Source: Solea solea
Lineage: Eukaryota > Chordata > Actinopteri > Pleuronectiformes > Soleidae
DNA: 64,000 nt
Direction: 5' to 3'
Assembly (NCBI RefSeq): GCF_958295425.1
Contig: NC_081154.1
Location: 5,429,139-5,493,138, forward strand
The position numbers were made by a program, and so were the translations under genes. The notes beneath the pieces were generated by a model. The model was not told where the DNA came from and searched no databases. It worked only from the letters and a program-made list of their open reading frames with translations. Positions within the stretch are counted from its first letter, which is position 1; each line of letters starts with the position of its first letter. Shown here piece after piece: positions 46,396 to 58,322 of the stretch.

Positions 46396-46551
46396 TTCTT
46401 GTCCGTTAAGTTTAGTATAATTAAGTAAGTGGCGATAGCTGCTCAGGAGCCAAACCTCCTTCCTCGAAGAGGTTCCTTGTCAAATGCCACTGTTTTGGCT
46501 CCAAGTTTTCTGTTAACACACTCATAAGAGGATTTGCCCCACAATAAACCT

Positions 46552-46567
46552 CTAATCGCATTATCCC
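46552..46567. promoter_or_regulatory. Candidate CRX/OTX-type sites upstream of rbp3
   Basis: CTAATC at 46552-46557 and TTATCCC at 46561-46567 lie about 160 nt upstream of the rbp3 ATG and resemble K50 homeodomain (CRX/OTX) sites. IRBP promoters are known CRX targets in mammals. No clear TATA box is seen. The match is short and could be chance. Confidence 0.25.
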
Positions 46568-48865
46568 GAGTGCTTCTCGTAAGACAACTTAAACAAATAG
46601 ATGTAGTAACAAGAAATAGTTGCTAAGGATTTGTGTCTTTAATTTAAACAAGGTACTTTACAAGGTTAAGCTACTGTCAAATAAGGTAAGCTCTGTAATT
46701 ATGAAGAAATGGATCAAGAGTGGTGAAAATATATATCTTCTTCTAGAATAAGTTGCTGATTACGGAATAATAATTTTAAAAGAATTCAGATCCGCTCAAT
46801 TCTTTATATTCTCATTAAAGGAATACATTTGGTTACAGCACAGTTCAACAAGTTGGTGGTGGCTTCCTTTCTAATGTGGTCAGCACCACTCACTTCTAGT
46901 TTGTGTAGTGATTGCTCCCTCTGCTGGTTAACATTTGTAGTTCAGGGATTTAAGAGCCGAGACAATAGAACGGACTGAAAAATATAAAGTGATCACAAGA
47001 TAATGTACAAAGAACTTAACATTATACCGACACAAACATGTATAATGTAATGAAATCACAATAAAAATTGTAAAACAGATCATGATCGTAAAATAAATAA
47101 GGTGCAACCTACTGATGGTTTTATGATTATTTTCTCATTTGTAAAAAATGTAATAAAGATAGGTTTCTCAAATTTCAGAAGAAGCAGCTCAAGGATAGGA
47201 AAAAACACTTTATACAGCATTATTCATTATGTGGAACGTCATGGGTTGGAATTGTGGCCAAAGGGTTAGTCGAGGGGTTATGAGGGCGAAAGGTGAGGTA
47301 AACCCTGGAGAGATCGCCAGTCCATCACAGGGCAAAGATGAAAAACACAGAAAGGCCAATTCCACACAGAAAGGCCCTCAGTCAAACTGGGATTCTAAAC
47401 AGGTGACCTTCCTGCTGTGTGGCAACATAAAATGTATTTTTATTATCAAAACGTAAACAATGGACAGGTAAGAAACATGAGCAGTTTGGTGGAAAAAGAC
47501 ACCAGACACAGCTTGTGATGGTGTATTTTGGTGCCGTTGGTAGATTTACAGGTCAAGTCTGGGTCACTCCACCAGCGACATGATTACATGATTTATAGAC
47601 ACGTGGCAAAGCCTTTCTGAAACACATGCAGGATCAGAATAGTTGGAAAAAAACCACCACAGTCTGGATACAAAAAAACAAAAGATTGATTGGAATGTTT
47701 TTATCTTGACACTAAATTACCTGCTTACTCTCTTCGCTTTCTACTGCTTTGCATTGCATTATTAGTCCCCCTGTCAAAAATGTCTCTTTAATTGAATCAA
47801 AACTCATTGAAACTGCACCTGAAATTAATAATAAACTCTTAAGACCCTGTTCTAAACATTTTTGCAGCTCCCAGTCGCTGAGCTAATCTCCCCGTCTTAA
47901 TCGTTAATACCACCTCATGCATTACACAACACAATCCCGTCTCTGCCAGCTCCCAAGATGCTGATCAAGACTTTTAAAACAATGAATTCTCTCATAAGTC
48001 GCCCTCATGAGTCCCTGAATGCAAGCTGGTGCTAACACACAATTTATGTGTGAGATTTAGGTCGTGGAAAAAATATTAGCAGGCTCAAGATCAACGATCA
48101 GCCATACAGTATGACTCAGCGTGATTGACCTGGTTTGTTGCAGTGGTTAACACGCCAGGCATCTCGTTAATATAATCATACAAATATAATAAATGACTGT
48201 ACTGCATCTTTTATGAATTGATGTTGATTGAGTAGAAAAGACATTTTCTGTGACACAGACTTTTTCCAATATTCATATTTATTCATTTCATGGTTGGAGA
48301 GTCTCAAAAACAAAATGTAGACATCAGGAGACAAACTCTGAAAGAACACTTCTTCACGTATTTAGGATCAATGGGTTGAGAAACCTTAGCAGCTCTAAGC
48401 TGCCTTTATCTGCATGATATAAACCAATGCAAGCTTTGATTGCAATACAGAACTTTTAGAAGCAACAGCAGCAATGTTGCGTGATGTACATTGTCAATAA
48501 TGGTAACCCTGCTGCCAAATACAGTATATATTAATAAAAAAAAAACACTTACTTGTAATATACAGATTTACATTTTATATAGATTTTATTTTTTTATAAC
48601 AGCTGTGATTAAATGCCACACTAAATTAATTTAGTTTTACAGTATTTACTAAAATAATATTTTATTAGGTTTAAAGGTGAAACAGACCAAGATAGAGTAA
48701 GATTTGTACTGTATGTACATACGTGTATTAAATATACAATGCAAAAATGCCCGTTTCCTTTGCAGTGCTGCAAACGCAATGCAGCACATGCTTATATATA
48801 TATATATGTGTTCTTCTGCTGCATCTTGCAAACTTAAATTTAGGGAAAAGGCAAATACTATAAAA

Positions 48866-49123
48866 CAGTGTTTCCCAAACTGTCTATATGGGGACCCAAT
48901 TTTCAGGGATGGCAAACTATCATGACACAAAACAAATCATGACAAATTTGTGGAAAATATATTTTTGTAATACTTTTTTTTTTTGATTGATTTGTGAGTA
49001 AATAACAACTTTATGTTATTTCAAACATATTCACATAAAAAGATTCTACAAATTTGTTTGGAGACCCAAGTCAAACTTCCTGCGTCCCGTCTGTGGGCAT
49101 GATCCAGTGTTTGGGAATCACTG
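48866..49123. mobile_element. hAT-type MITE
   Basis: The left end is CAGTGTTTCCCAAACTG and the right end, on the opposite strand, CAGTGATTCCCAAACAC, 258 nt apart, starting with the CAG typical of hAT ends. Flanking 8-mers CTATAAAA and CTATACAG match at 6 of 8 positions, a worn 8-bp target duplication. No coding capacity. Confidence 0.75.
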
Positions 49124-49427
49124 CTATACAGCATTATCACATAGAAACAATGTAAAAACAAACAACTGTATATGCATATATTTAATTTCAGTGTAGCACC
49201 CTTATTCTGGACCAGGCACGGTTAACTCTGCATGACTCTCCAAATGTCCATGAATGAGTGAGTGTAAAATAATATCTCACAACATATACTGTTGAATGTG
49301 GAGAAAAATGAGAATAGGAGGTCTCAAGTTTTTTTCCTGGTCATCTTTCCTTTTAGTGGACCAGTAGGGGGCGATGGTCATTTAATCACCACCTGTACTT
49401 CCACCATAGCAAACTAAACCTCTCCAA

Positions 49428-51825
49428 CTACCTGCAGCCACACTCTGCCACCTTCATCTCCTCATACAAGTATCTTATAGTGAGCCGTCCGTTCTCCTGA
49501 TACATGACTGTGATGGGGTCCAGTTTTATGGGGACACAGCATGCCATGTTGGCCTTCTTGGGGTCCCTGATGTTGATCAGGGTCTGGATGAGGGCGTGTT
49601 TGGACGGGGTTGATTCGTCCGTCAGCGGGTGGTAACAGAGGCCTCGGCATTCGAAGGCGTCATATTCCGGTGGTGCCACAATCCAGCTGTCCCAGCCAAT
49701 GTCCTTAAAGTTGACCTTGAGTGAGGTTCGCCGGCAGTACTCGCTCTCTGCCTTTCTTTTGGTTCTCCGTGGATGTTGTTGGGCTTCCAGGATTTGGTTT
49801 GGCAGTTCGTCTCCTCTGTTCCAGTCCGCTCCTGAGTGTAAGAAGGTTTCTTCTTCATGGTGGATCATCTCTCTTAACTCTTTCTTGTTCTCCCTATTTC
49901 TGCTATCCAGATCATCTGAGAAGACGATCAAAGCAGTTGAGGTGTTATCTCCAACGGACATGCTCATATTAAAACAACCTGCTGCCGCCTTTGCACTGAG
50001 AGAAGCCCCACAGTCCCTTTTGTCAACCACAACATCAAAAACTGTTGCAGCACTGCCTGATTTGATCCACCTCTGAATCGCTGAGGTCACATCAAACCTC
50101 ATCCACATACTCTGAGAGCTGGTCACCTCTCTGCCGACCAGTAGTTGGGGTGTGGATGTCAAATCGTTTCGATCCACTTCATAGACTTTGACGATGGTGT
50201 GGAAGCTGTGGTAGGATGTCGTGGATGCAGCGTCTGGGAAGAAGAAGATCTGCAGTTCTGCTGTAGTGATCTTCTCATGACTGGGGACGGTGACGTTAAA
50301 CTGCAGCCTGTGTTTTGACTTTGTACCATTTGTCATAGAGAGTTTGATGTCTGTTGGAGAAAAAACATGAAGTTAGAGGGGAACAGCGGCTGCACTCTTT
50401 GAAATGACTTCACATACTTAATAGTTGAACTGAAACTTAAGGACCTGTGTGTAGGATTTAGTGGCATCTAGGGGTGAAATTGCATATTGCAACTAACTGA
50501 AATGCTCCCAGACAAGTGTATAAGGAGGCCCTCCCAGGAGCCAGTGTTTGATTTGTCCTTTCCAGACTACTGTACAAACATAGTAGGACAAACAAGATGG
50601 CAGAGCATACAGAAGAAGCCTCCAAGAAATATACTGAAATCATTATTTGGTCTTTTTTAGGGCGTACTACATTAATGAAAAAGAAAATATTGTGTTCTGT
50701 TTCTGGAAATAGATTGCCCAAAATCCAACACAGTCTTCATGTAGAGTATATTATTGTATATTGTGAGTTTATTATTTTATTTTTGTGTATTCATATTTTT
50801 CTGCCATTTTTGTAAAAAAAAAAAAATCCAGATCGATGTCAATTGAACCAATCATTTTGATTGGTTCAAATTCACAGGTTTACTTCCTGTTGACAGATGA
50901 TGCTGGGTCACCTTTGCTAAGCTAACCCAGGAGGCTACACAAGCTAGACCGCCCTCCTTTGTTCAGTGAGGGACAAAAAACAACACTGCAGGAGCCACTA
51001 AGCTTATTTTATGGTAAGTTGAAGCAAAATTGACTAATAGTAATAGGTAACACTGCTTAGCTAGTTAGCTAGGTGTGCTAAGCTAAGTTAACATGCTTGA
51101 AATAGTGTCCCATGGAAATGCCACATGCTGCAACTGGAAACTTGAGGCCCAAAGCTAACTGTTAACTGTGTACAATAGTTTAAAATGTAAAATGTTCAGT
51201 TTAGTTTAGTAAGTAGTAAACTCTACAACACAATTTTATAGTTTTTAATGCCTTAAATGTTTTATGTGTGTAATTTATGATCTTGATGGAAGGGTATATA
51301 CAATTTTGCAAGGTAAACATTCAAAAAACTGGTGGGAATCATAATTACTTTAGATTACAACTTTATATTTTATGAAGTAGAAAAAAAGAATAAAGTAATA
51401 TTAAATGTAGTAATAATAATAATAATAATAATAATTATAATAATAATAATAATAAAGTTAAATGATCATGTACCTTGTACAGTAAAACTTCGTATCACAT
51501 CAGACTGAGGGATGGTCGAGCTGTCCGTGGCATACTTGTTGTAAAGTTCTAGCATAAACTGAGGAGGGTAGATCTTGCTGTTCTCCTGTGGAACATCTGA
51601 CAGGTTGAGTTTCCTCAAAAAGCCTTCCTTCATGGTTCCAAGGAGGTTCTCCATCCTCAAGTCTGTATCTTCCTCCTCCAGAAGGTCCTCCTCTGACAGC
51701 TGAGAGTAGAATTCCTCAGGGTCATAGCTTTCAATATCGTTGTTGAGAGGTTTGCAGGTGCAGGAGCCACTGGAAAATACCAGACTCAAACAAACCTGCA
51801 GCAGAAATGCTCCGGGGCTCAGCAT
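49428..51825 (-). CDS. gdf2: Growth differentiation factor 2 (BMP9) precursor
   Basis: Secreted TGF-beta superfamily ligand; BMP9 signals through ALK1 in endothelium. Exons: 51825-51474 and 50350-49428, phase-1 junction, 1275 nt, 424 aa. The N-terminus has a hydrophobic signal peptide (LLQVCLSLVFSS) and is followed by an acidic prodomain. A furin site RTKR at 313-316 releases a 108-residue mature ligand. The seven-cysteine knot is complete: C323, C352, C356, C388, C389, C421, C423, ending in CGCR. The motif IGWDSWIVAPPEYDAFECRG is shared by GDF2 and BMP10; rbp3 and gdf10 on either side favour gdf2. Start: the ATG at 51825 begins the signal peptide. An in-frame ATG at 52002 would add 59 residues before it and is unlikely. 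Confidence 0.94.
50439..50700. mobile_element. Left part of a teleost TIR DNA transposon (copy 1)
   Basis: It starts AAGGACCTGTGTGTAGGATTTAGTGGCATCTA. The right end of the copy at 54556-54742, read on the other strand, gives nearly the same terminal repeat, so the family has TIRs of about 30 nt. Only the left half is clear here; the right boundary is approximate. No transposase. Confidence 0.6.
51411..51456. repeat. (TAA)n microsatellite
   Basis: Trinucleotide run in the gdf2 intron, near the donor. Simple repeat. Confidence 0.95.
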
Positions 51826-54150
51826 TTTGGAATGATCCCCTCTCCAAGTCACTGAGCTGGCACAAACTTCACCTTCTTCCCAGCGTGAAAACACACTTTG
51901 CGGTGGCAAGGTTTGAAAATGCAGATCCCCCATGCAAAGACCGCTGTCCCGACGTCCGCTCCCATGCTCCCAGTGTAAACAGGGGGGACTTGTGTCAACC
52001 AAAATAGTAGCTTGGACATGCTTATCGCTGTCATTGATGCCTTCTTTTAAGCTGTGTTATCAGTTAAGTGTTGGTTGCTAATGAAGACACTGTAAACACT
52101 TGAAAGTGATAACGAGGGAGGCAGTGGAAACTGTGAGGTTACTGACAAGCAGGCATTTCCATAAAATGACTTTTCCCAGCTTGGGGGTGAAAGTGTTATG
52201 GCCACCGGAAACAAAACTGGCTGTAAGAAACAAAACGGACCATTGCATTCCTTCCCGCCATTATTGCTGTATTTTTCACAGATGTAATAGTACTGATAAG
52301 GAGGATCATTTCTTTCTAGCAAAGACAGCAGCTATACGATTTATAGCACCATATATCTTATTGTAACTAAATCATATAGTAATCCAGATTTATAGACATA
52401 AAGAACATGGCCTTCACTGCCAAATGCTGTAATTCCTAGCGCTGTGACATAATACTGGGAATCTCTGTGTTACTGTGAGGATTATGAGCCACTGTGTCTG
52501 GGGACATTGGCCTTAGTCTGGATGGCCTTGGTCTTGAAATTTTGCTCACCCATGAAGTCAGTCAATCATTGGCTCATGATTTTGATTTCATTGTGGCTGT
52601 GTAGTACAGTTTTGTACACAAAGAATAATTTAGGCATGCAGATAAAAATCTTTTTTTAGTTTCTAGCTCCAAACTGTCAATTTTTTAAAAATAATATTGT
52701 TCTAATATGTTTTCAGAAGGCTCTGAAACTGCAATTTCCTCATAGATGATAAAAAAAGAATCATAATCACACCACTTGACACATTTAACAGTCCAAAACC
52801 TGTTGTTTAATAAAAAAAAAAACATGATCAATATTAGCACAACACTTTAATAAACCATGAATATTGTCTTTATGATAAAATACATGTCACATATTGTTAA
52901 TGTATGGAAACTATTATAATATTATTATATATTATGTCAGCAGGTTATGGTAAGGTGTATATATACGAAAACGAAACATCTATGTACATATGAACTGTAT
53001 ATCTATGCTTTACATACTTCTTATTTTCAATAAAACCTAAAAAAAAAAAAAAGCCAATACGTATATTTGGCTGTATATACATTTCTTGTTTTTCTTTCTA
53101 TACCATGTACAGTAAACATTGTCTGGTTTGGTGAACGGAGAGTTGGTTACTATTGAAATATTTGATCAATACTGTACATATTGCAAACTTTACACGTCTT
53201 ATTGAGTGACAGCATATGTGTATTATGTGTAATTATTGAATAGCCACAGGAAGGTCTTTGTGGTTTCCCAAAATGCACAGCAGGGGGCAGTAATGCACTA
53301 CTTTTCCCCCTCTTTGCTATTATCAGAAACATGCAACTCAGTACTTCTTTTACTCACTTACAAAATATAATTTACACTGGAATACATATTTCATTTAAAA
53401 AGATATGACCTCTCATGCATGAATAACAATTTTATTAAATTTTTCTAAAATATAGGGAAGGTTCTATCACAACAAAATCTCACTGAGAGTGACTGTACCA
53501 TTCAGTTTGTGTAAGGAGCTGCAGCATTTACTATTTACACAACATCTGTTGGTTGATTTGGTGGAATGTAAACATGCTGGCATTTGACCTCCGAGTCCCA
53601 AACCCTCCAACGTGCAGTTCATCGGTTTGTCAAAACTTCTGTGAGAGACGGAGGCGAGCAGCAGCGGATGCTGATGCCAGACGGTTTCAGAAGGCGTTGA
53701 AATTCAAATCATCTGCTTCAAAAACAAGCCCTAAAATGGCTGTAAAGGTTTCCCACACTGGGCCGTAGTCAAACGGAGACGAGAGTAGATCCCAAAAAGA
53801 AGTCCAGACTGAGACCAGAGCAAATCAAAATGAAAACTTTCTGAAAGTAACAGCTTATTTAGAAATAAAAGAAAATGTACCTGCAGGAGGTTTTTACAGA
53901 GATGTACTGTATACACAGGTTTATGATGGGGAATTGTTACATGAGGAGTAAAAAGTTAAGGCAAAGTCAAACAAGTCCTCAGAAAATCCTCAAAAAACCA
54001 AAACGTTATTCACACAGAGACCTCAGCTATTTTACTTGAGTTCCAGTCTCTCTCTCAGATGTCCTCAGTGTGTCTCACCACAACCTGAAAAGTGTCTTCC
54101 TGCTGCCGGCTCACTTAACGTCCCACGTCGCTTCTCTCTTTGCCTCAGCC
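51826..54150. other. Intergenic gap between gdf2 and gdf10
   Basis: About 2.3 kb with the gdf2 promoter side and gdf10 3' UTR side. A plus-strand AATAAA (53029-53034) followed by a 15-nt A-run (53039-53053) is notable. Minus-strand AATAAA candidates for gdf10 occur, for example near 53432. No gene seen. Confidence 0.5.
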
Positions 54151-57100
54151 CTACCGACAGGCACAGGTGTCCACGGACATGCCAGGATAAACCTTCAGCA
54201 CCATATTCCTGCTCAGGTCGAGGAAAAGGACAGTGAGCGGACTCATCTTCTCCGGAACGCAGCAGGGCTCGGGCACGCCGGGGACGATTCCCACAGCTCT
54301 GACGATGCTCTGGATGGTGGCGTGGTTGGATGGCCGTGCCACCTGAGGACACATGAGACAGGTATTTTTATTCAAGCGTATAAAAACACAAACTGTTATT
54401 ATGCAAGTAGAAATTTATGTGTGAGGATCAAAAAGTAAAAACATACTTTTGTGTTATTCAAATCCAATATTGGATGAAATTATCCAAATGATCCCATGTG
54501 TAACATTTAGGAGGGTTTATTGGCAGAAAAAAATTATTTTTGTTTTTCGTACTAAAGGGCCTTGCTTTAAGGGGTGCATTTAATGTTTTGAAGCTAAAGG
54601 GTACAACATCCTTTTTGGTATGTGAAGGCCACTGTAGTTGCCCGATGTGCATAAGAAGAACTGAGTGATTAGTGGAGGAGTCAACTGTTTGTTACAATTT
54701 GCCGTCTCATTAGATGTCACTAATTCTTGCACACTGGACCTTCAAATCCTGACGTGAGATATATAATATGAACACTATGGATAATTTGCTGTATGTTCTA
54801 TACTGTGCAAAAGGTGGTTTAGCGACCATACAGTGTAATTTTGTCTCTCTATTGTCAAGTATGTAGTGGGACGTACACTTACACTTGAACAACAGAACTA
54901 CCCTGGCTCTCTTAAACCTGGAGTGCAACCCTTATTATTGTTCCTGGTAAAAACCTGTGTTTGTAATAACTGTGAAAAATCTGACCGACAAAACTGGTGG
55001 TGCCCTAAGACTTTGGCTTAAGTGCTGTATATGAATTCAATCTTGATTCTCTGAGGTTGACTGTGACAATAGTAAAAATTAAAGACGTCATTTGGCTCAC
55101 TTTCGGGATGGGGAACCCACACGCTCCGGCACAGTAATAGGCATCAAACGACTTTGGCGCCAACACCCATTCGCTCCAGCCGATGTCAGCGAAGTCAACC
55201 CTGAGGTACCTCCTGGAACAAACCCTGGGTTCACTCCACTGTCTCCTCCTAGCCTTCTTCATTGTTCTCTCATCGAAGCTCAGCACTTGTGGTTTACTCA
55301 GGCCCTTGCTGCTCTCCTCACCCTGCTTCCGCCCCGGTTTCACCGCTGCTTTGGCTTTTGCTGGGAAATAAGTGTTCTGCCACAGTTCGTGATTCTTCAA
55401 GGTGTTGAATTGGACCTCAGGGATGTCATTTCTTTGGATCTGGAGATTAAGTTCCCTCCGGATCCTTGAGGCTGAAGTCGAGGAGGATACGTCGTCCCCC
55501 GAAGGGAAGGGTCCGTACCGCTGGAGTGACATAGCCACACTGTTGGGCTCATCTATGGCTCGATCGTCAGCATAAACCAGAATATACGGTAAGTTTCCCG
55601 AAGAGAGGCGTTCTTGTCCGTGAGAGCTCCTCTGCTGCGTCTGACCTGCCCCAAACTCCGTATCAAACTCAACCGTGATCAAAAACTCTTTGACTTCTCT
55701 GACGTGTTTTACCTCCGTCGTAACATCCCTCGATTGCCAAGACCCTTTCTTGAAAGGAGCCAGAGTTATGTTTCCCAGCGGTGTTTCCCAGTTTGATCCA
55801 TGGAAGAGAAGCTGAGGAGAGGAGGATTGCTGGAAGCTGCTGGACGGATGGCGAGGCCTTCGGAAACGCCACGGTCGCTGGTGGTGGCGTTGTCGCTTGT
55901 AGAGGAAGTGGAACGATGCAGAGAGGACGAGCTCCGAGTCTTGGATGGAGGACAGGTTGAACTGGAATACTTCTTTGCCGTGTGAGACTCCTGTGGATTC
56001 GGGAAAAGAAAAAAAATCAGAAGAAAATTAAATAAGGACGACAAGAAAAGTGAGATATTTGAAGTGTGAAACTGAAAAAGCTTTTTTTCATATTGCCTTC
56101 CATGTTTTTTGCGACATCTAAAGAGGTTTAAGAGCAAATTCACCGACAATTTCATGCAGATGTTTTTTTGCAAACAGATGCTGCAGCCGCGGGGAAACAC
56201 ATCTTTCTGAGATGAACAATAAAGAGACTTGAGCGATCAAATTGCTGCCTTGAACCTTCCCGCGTCTTTTCTTTTTCCCTTTCATCCTCTCAGTCTGGCA
56301 CGTTTGGCTGACATGAAAACAGCCTCCAAAACAATCTTTCATAGAGTGTTCCCCAACACATCTGACTGACATGAGCTGCGGCATGGGAAATATTAAAGTG
56401 CAGCATGGTGAAGTGCCTGCCTCTCACACACGACCACAAACCTCATCCTCGATGGCTGCAGTCTTGAAGTTGAACCCTGTCTCCCACACTTCCACCACAG
56501 CCTGAAAGACAAACACTGGATCGGTCCAGTAGGTCTGCAGTAGCCATATGGAAATGCTTATAGGAGAAGGAGCTCCTCTGAGGCTTTTCTCTGTGCAGCC
56601 GGTGTCTGGGTGTGATAATAGGCTCTTGTCTAACACCTATGGCTGTTACAGCTACCGGTGAACTAACAGCGCCCGACACTTAAAGTCCCCCAGCTCAGTA
56701 AATCAGGACACTGACAGTCAGAGCACAGAGGGGGAGATGTTTAGCCCCGAGGGGATTGAGAGTTGCTGTGTGACTGACAAAACACCTGCATGATGACATT
56801 ATTTTTTTTATTTTTTTTTTGCACATAAAAATGAATTTGAAACTGTGATAAAATAATTCAAATAGTCTGTACAGCAAGAGAACAACATGAGATGAGTTAC
56901 ACAGCATAGGTATACAGTAGGTCTCAGGACCAGTGCCTTAAAAGGGTCATAAATGTTATAGCAATACTATTTTTTTAAAGGAAAAGTATTGTATTATTTC
57001 GTTTTCTTTTCATGGACATTTAAAATAGAATTTCACTAACTTGTTACATTTTAAAATGTAGGATATATGTTACATTTTAGGGCATAAATGTGCCTATAAA

Positions 57101-57515
57101 ACACAAAATAAGAAAGAAAGAAAGAAATTGTTTACATTTTATTTGCTAAATCCACAACCAATATTCGTTAGTTAATCTATCTACTAACAGAGAATCGGTA
57201 GAAAAATGTTAAACATATGAGCTGAATAACGATGAACTTGTGTTGTCACTTACTCGGGACAGCTTTGAAACTCCTCACGGTGTTCCCGTCGCGCTGGCTC
57301 TGCGCTTCTTTGCTGTACTTCTCGTACACTTTGAACATGTTGATGGAGACCATGTCCTTGTTTGCGCTCTCGTGCGCAAAGGCGCGCTCATCCAGAGTCG
57401 GCGCGACATCGGCACCTTTACGCACGGCTGGACCAACATCTTCAACAGCGACTTTAGCCCAGCTGGAGTTGAGGATCAGAAATAAATGCAGCAAGTAAAG
57501 GAATCGGCTCGCCAT
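54151..57515 (-). CDS. gdf10: Growth differentiation factor 10 (BMP3b) precursor
   Basis: Secreted TGF-beta superfamily ligand of the BMP3/GDF10 subgroup. Exons: 57515-57254, 55990-55101, 54342-54151, GT-AG throughout, 1344 nt, 447 aa. The signal peptide is about residues 1-20 ([16 protein letters not shown]). The propeptide contains [15 protein letters not shown] and NTVRSFKAV, typical of this subgroup. A basic site KARRR at 333-337 precedes a mature domain of about 110 residues. The cysteine knot is complete: C345, C374, C378, C411, C412, C444, C446. The last intron falls inside the mature domain (after PIPK), as in mammalian GDF10. Teleosts have gdf10a and gdf10b; which one this is cannot be told from the sequence alone. 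The 1.26-kb first intron contains an exon-like 60-nt segment described separately. Confidence 0.95.
54556..54742. mobile_element. Right part of a teleost TIR DNA transposon (copy 3)
   Basis: Ends GATGTCACTAATTCTTGC then ACACTGGACCTT. Its reverse complement aligns with the left end of copy 1 at 50439, including GT(A/G)GCATCTA-like positions. It lies in gdf10 intron 2. Confidence 0.6.
56442..56501 (-). other. Cryptic exon-like 60-nt segment in gdf10 intron 1
   Basis: On the minus strand a good acceptor (TTTGTCTTTCAG) precedes 60 nt that read [20 protein letters not shown] in one frame and end at a weak donor (GAG|GTTTGT). Joined in phase to gdf10 exon 1 it would hit a stop (TGA), so it is not a normal gdf10 coding exon. 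It could be a poison exon, a relic of another gene, or chance. Confidence 0.2.
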
Positions 57516-58322
57516 GGCTGATTATGAAGGAAAATGTACCATTCAAAAGAAATGTTTATGCGTAGTTAGTTTAAAAGAAATGCTCCTTTTCTGTGCCTCG
57601 TTGCTCGATTCCCACGCAGCCTGTGTCCAGGTAAACCGTGTCAGATCCGCACTCCAGGGTTCACGGTCCACAGATGCTTCTTGCAGTGGGAGGAGATCGA
57701 GTGAGTGCACGAAGCGCGCCTGCTGGATGACGCCTCTGAGCGCACAACCAACGAGCGCCACGCAGCTTCTCCGATGAAGTGCTTCATTGATTAGAACAGA
57801 AGATCTTCCCACGAGAGTGATAACGTTCACTGTAAATATATCTGCAGTAAAGACGTTTTGTCTGCACCATCAATCAACTGCAAAGAGCAGGGGATCAGGT
57901 TTGGCCACATGTAATCCTGGAGCCATGCGGGTCAGACACAGACATCACTCAGTTTTACAGTTTTAAAGCTGCAGTGGGGGGGACGGACGACGACTTTGAA
58001 TTACATTAAACACATGATATTCGCATTATCATTAATATTAATCCGTCTCAGTTTGTGGTTTTATTTAAGTCATTCCTAAAACTGGCTTCTCAAAAACTGA
58101 TTCATAGCAGATTATGTGGCTGGAGCAACATTTGAGGTCCAGGTGAGGTAGAGCAGGTGAATTATCTGTGTAAACAATGGACAATGTGCTACATCACTAT
58201 TCTCAAGTCAAAATAATCCTACATTCTGATTCTTGAAAAGTATTATTATTTTTTTAGCAACAAAACAAACACACACAAAACCCTTATACAATATAATATA
58301 CAATATACAGTGTACTCTAAAC

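Larger units (their letters stand above)
46396..49427. other. Intergenic gap between rbp3 and gdf2
   Basis: About 3.0 kb containing the rbp3 promoter side, a fish-repeat fragment at about 47260-47410, the hAT-type element at 48866-49123 and probably the gdf2 3' UTR. No second IRBP gene or remnant is detectable on either strand. Confidence 0.55.
50351..51473 (-). other. Intron of gdf2 with a TIR element and a TAA microsatellite
   Basis: Single 1.1-kb GT-AG intron. A (TAA)n run at 51411-51456 lies just after the donor, and one end of a teleost DNA transposon starts at 50439. The acceptor tract (TTTTTTCTCCAACAG) is strong. Confidence 0.8.

Noticed and set aside
49699..50076. 125-codon plus-strand open frame
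   Set aside because: Antisense shadow of gdf2 exon 2; no family motif.
54070..54438. 122-codon plus-strand open frame
   Set aside because: It is the antisense of gdf10 exon 3, whose minus-strand frame encodes the conserved cysteine knot.
55766..56200. 144-codon minus-strand open frame
   Set aside because: Wrong frame over gdf10 exon 2. Splicing at 55990 in the gdf10 phase gives the conserved propeptide instead.
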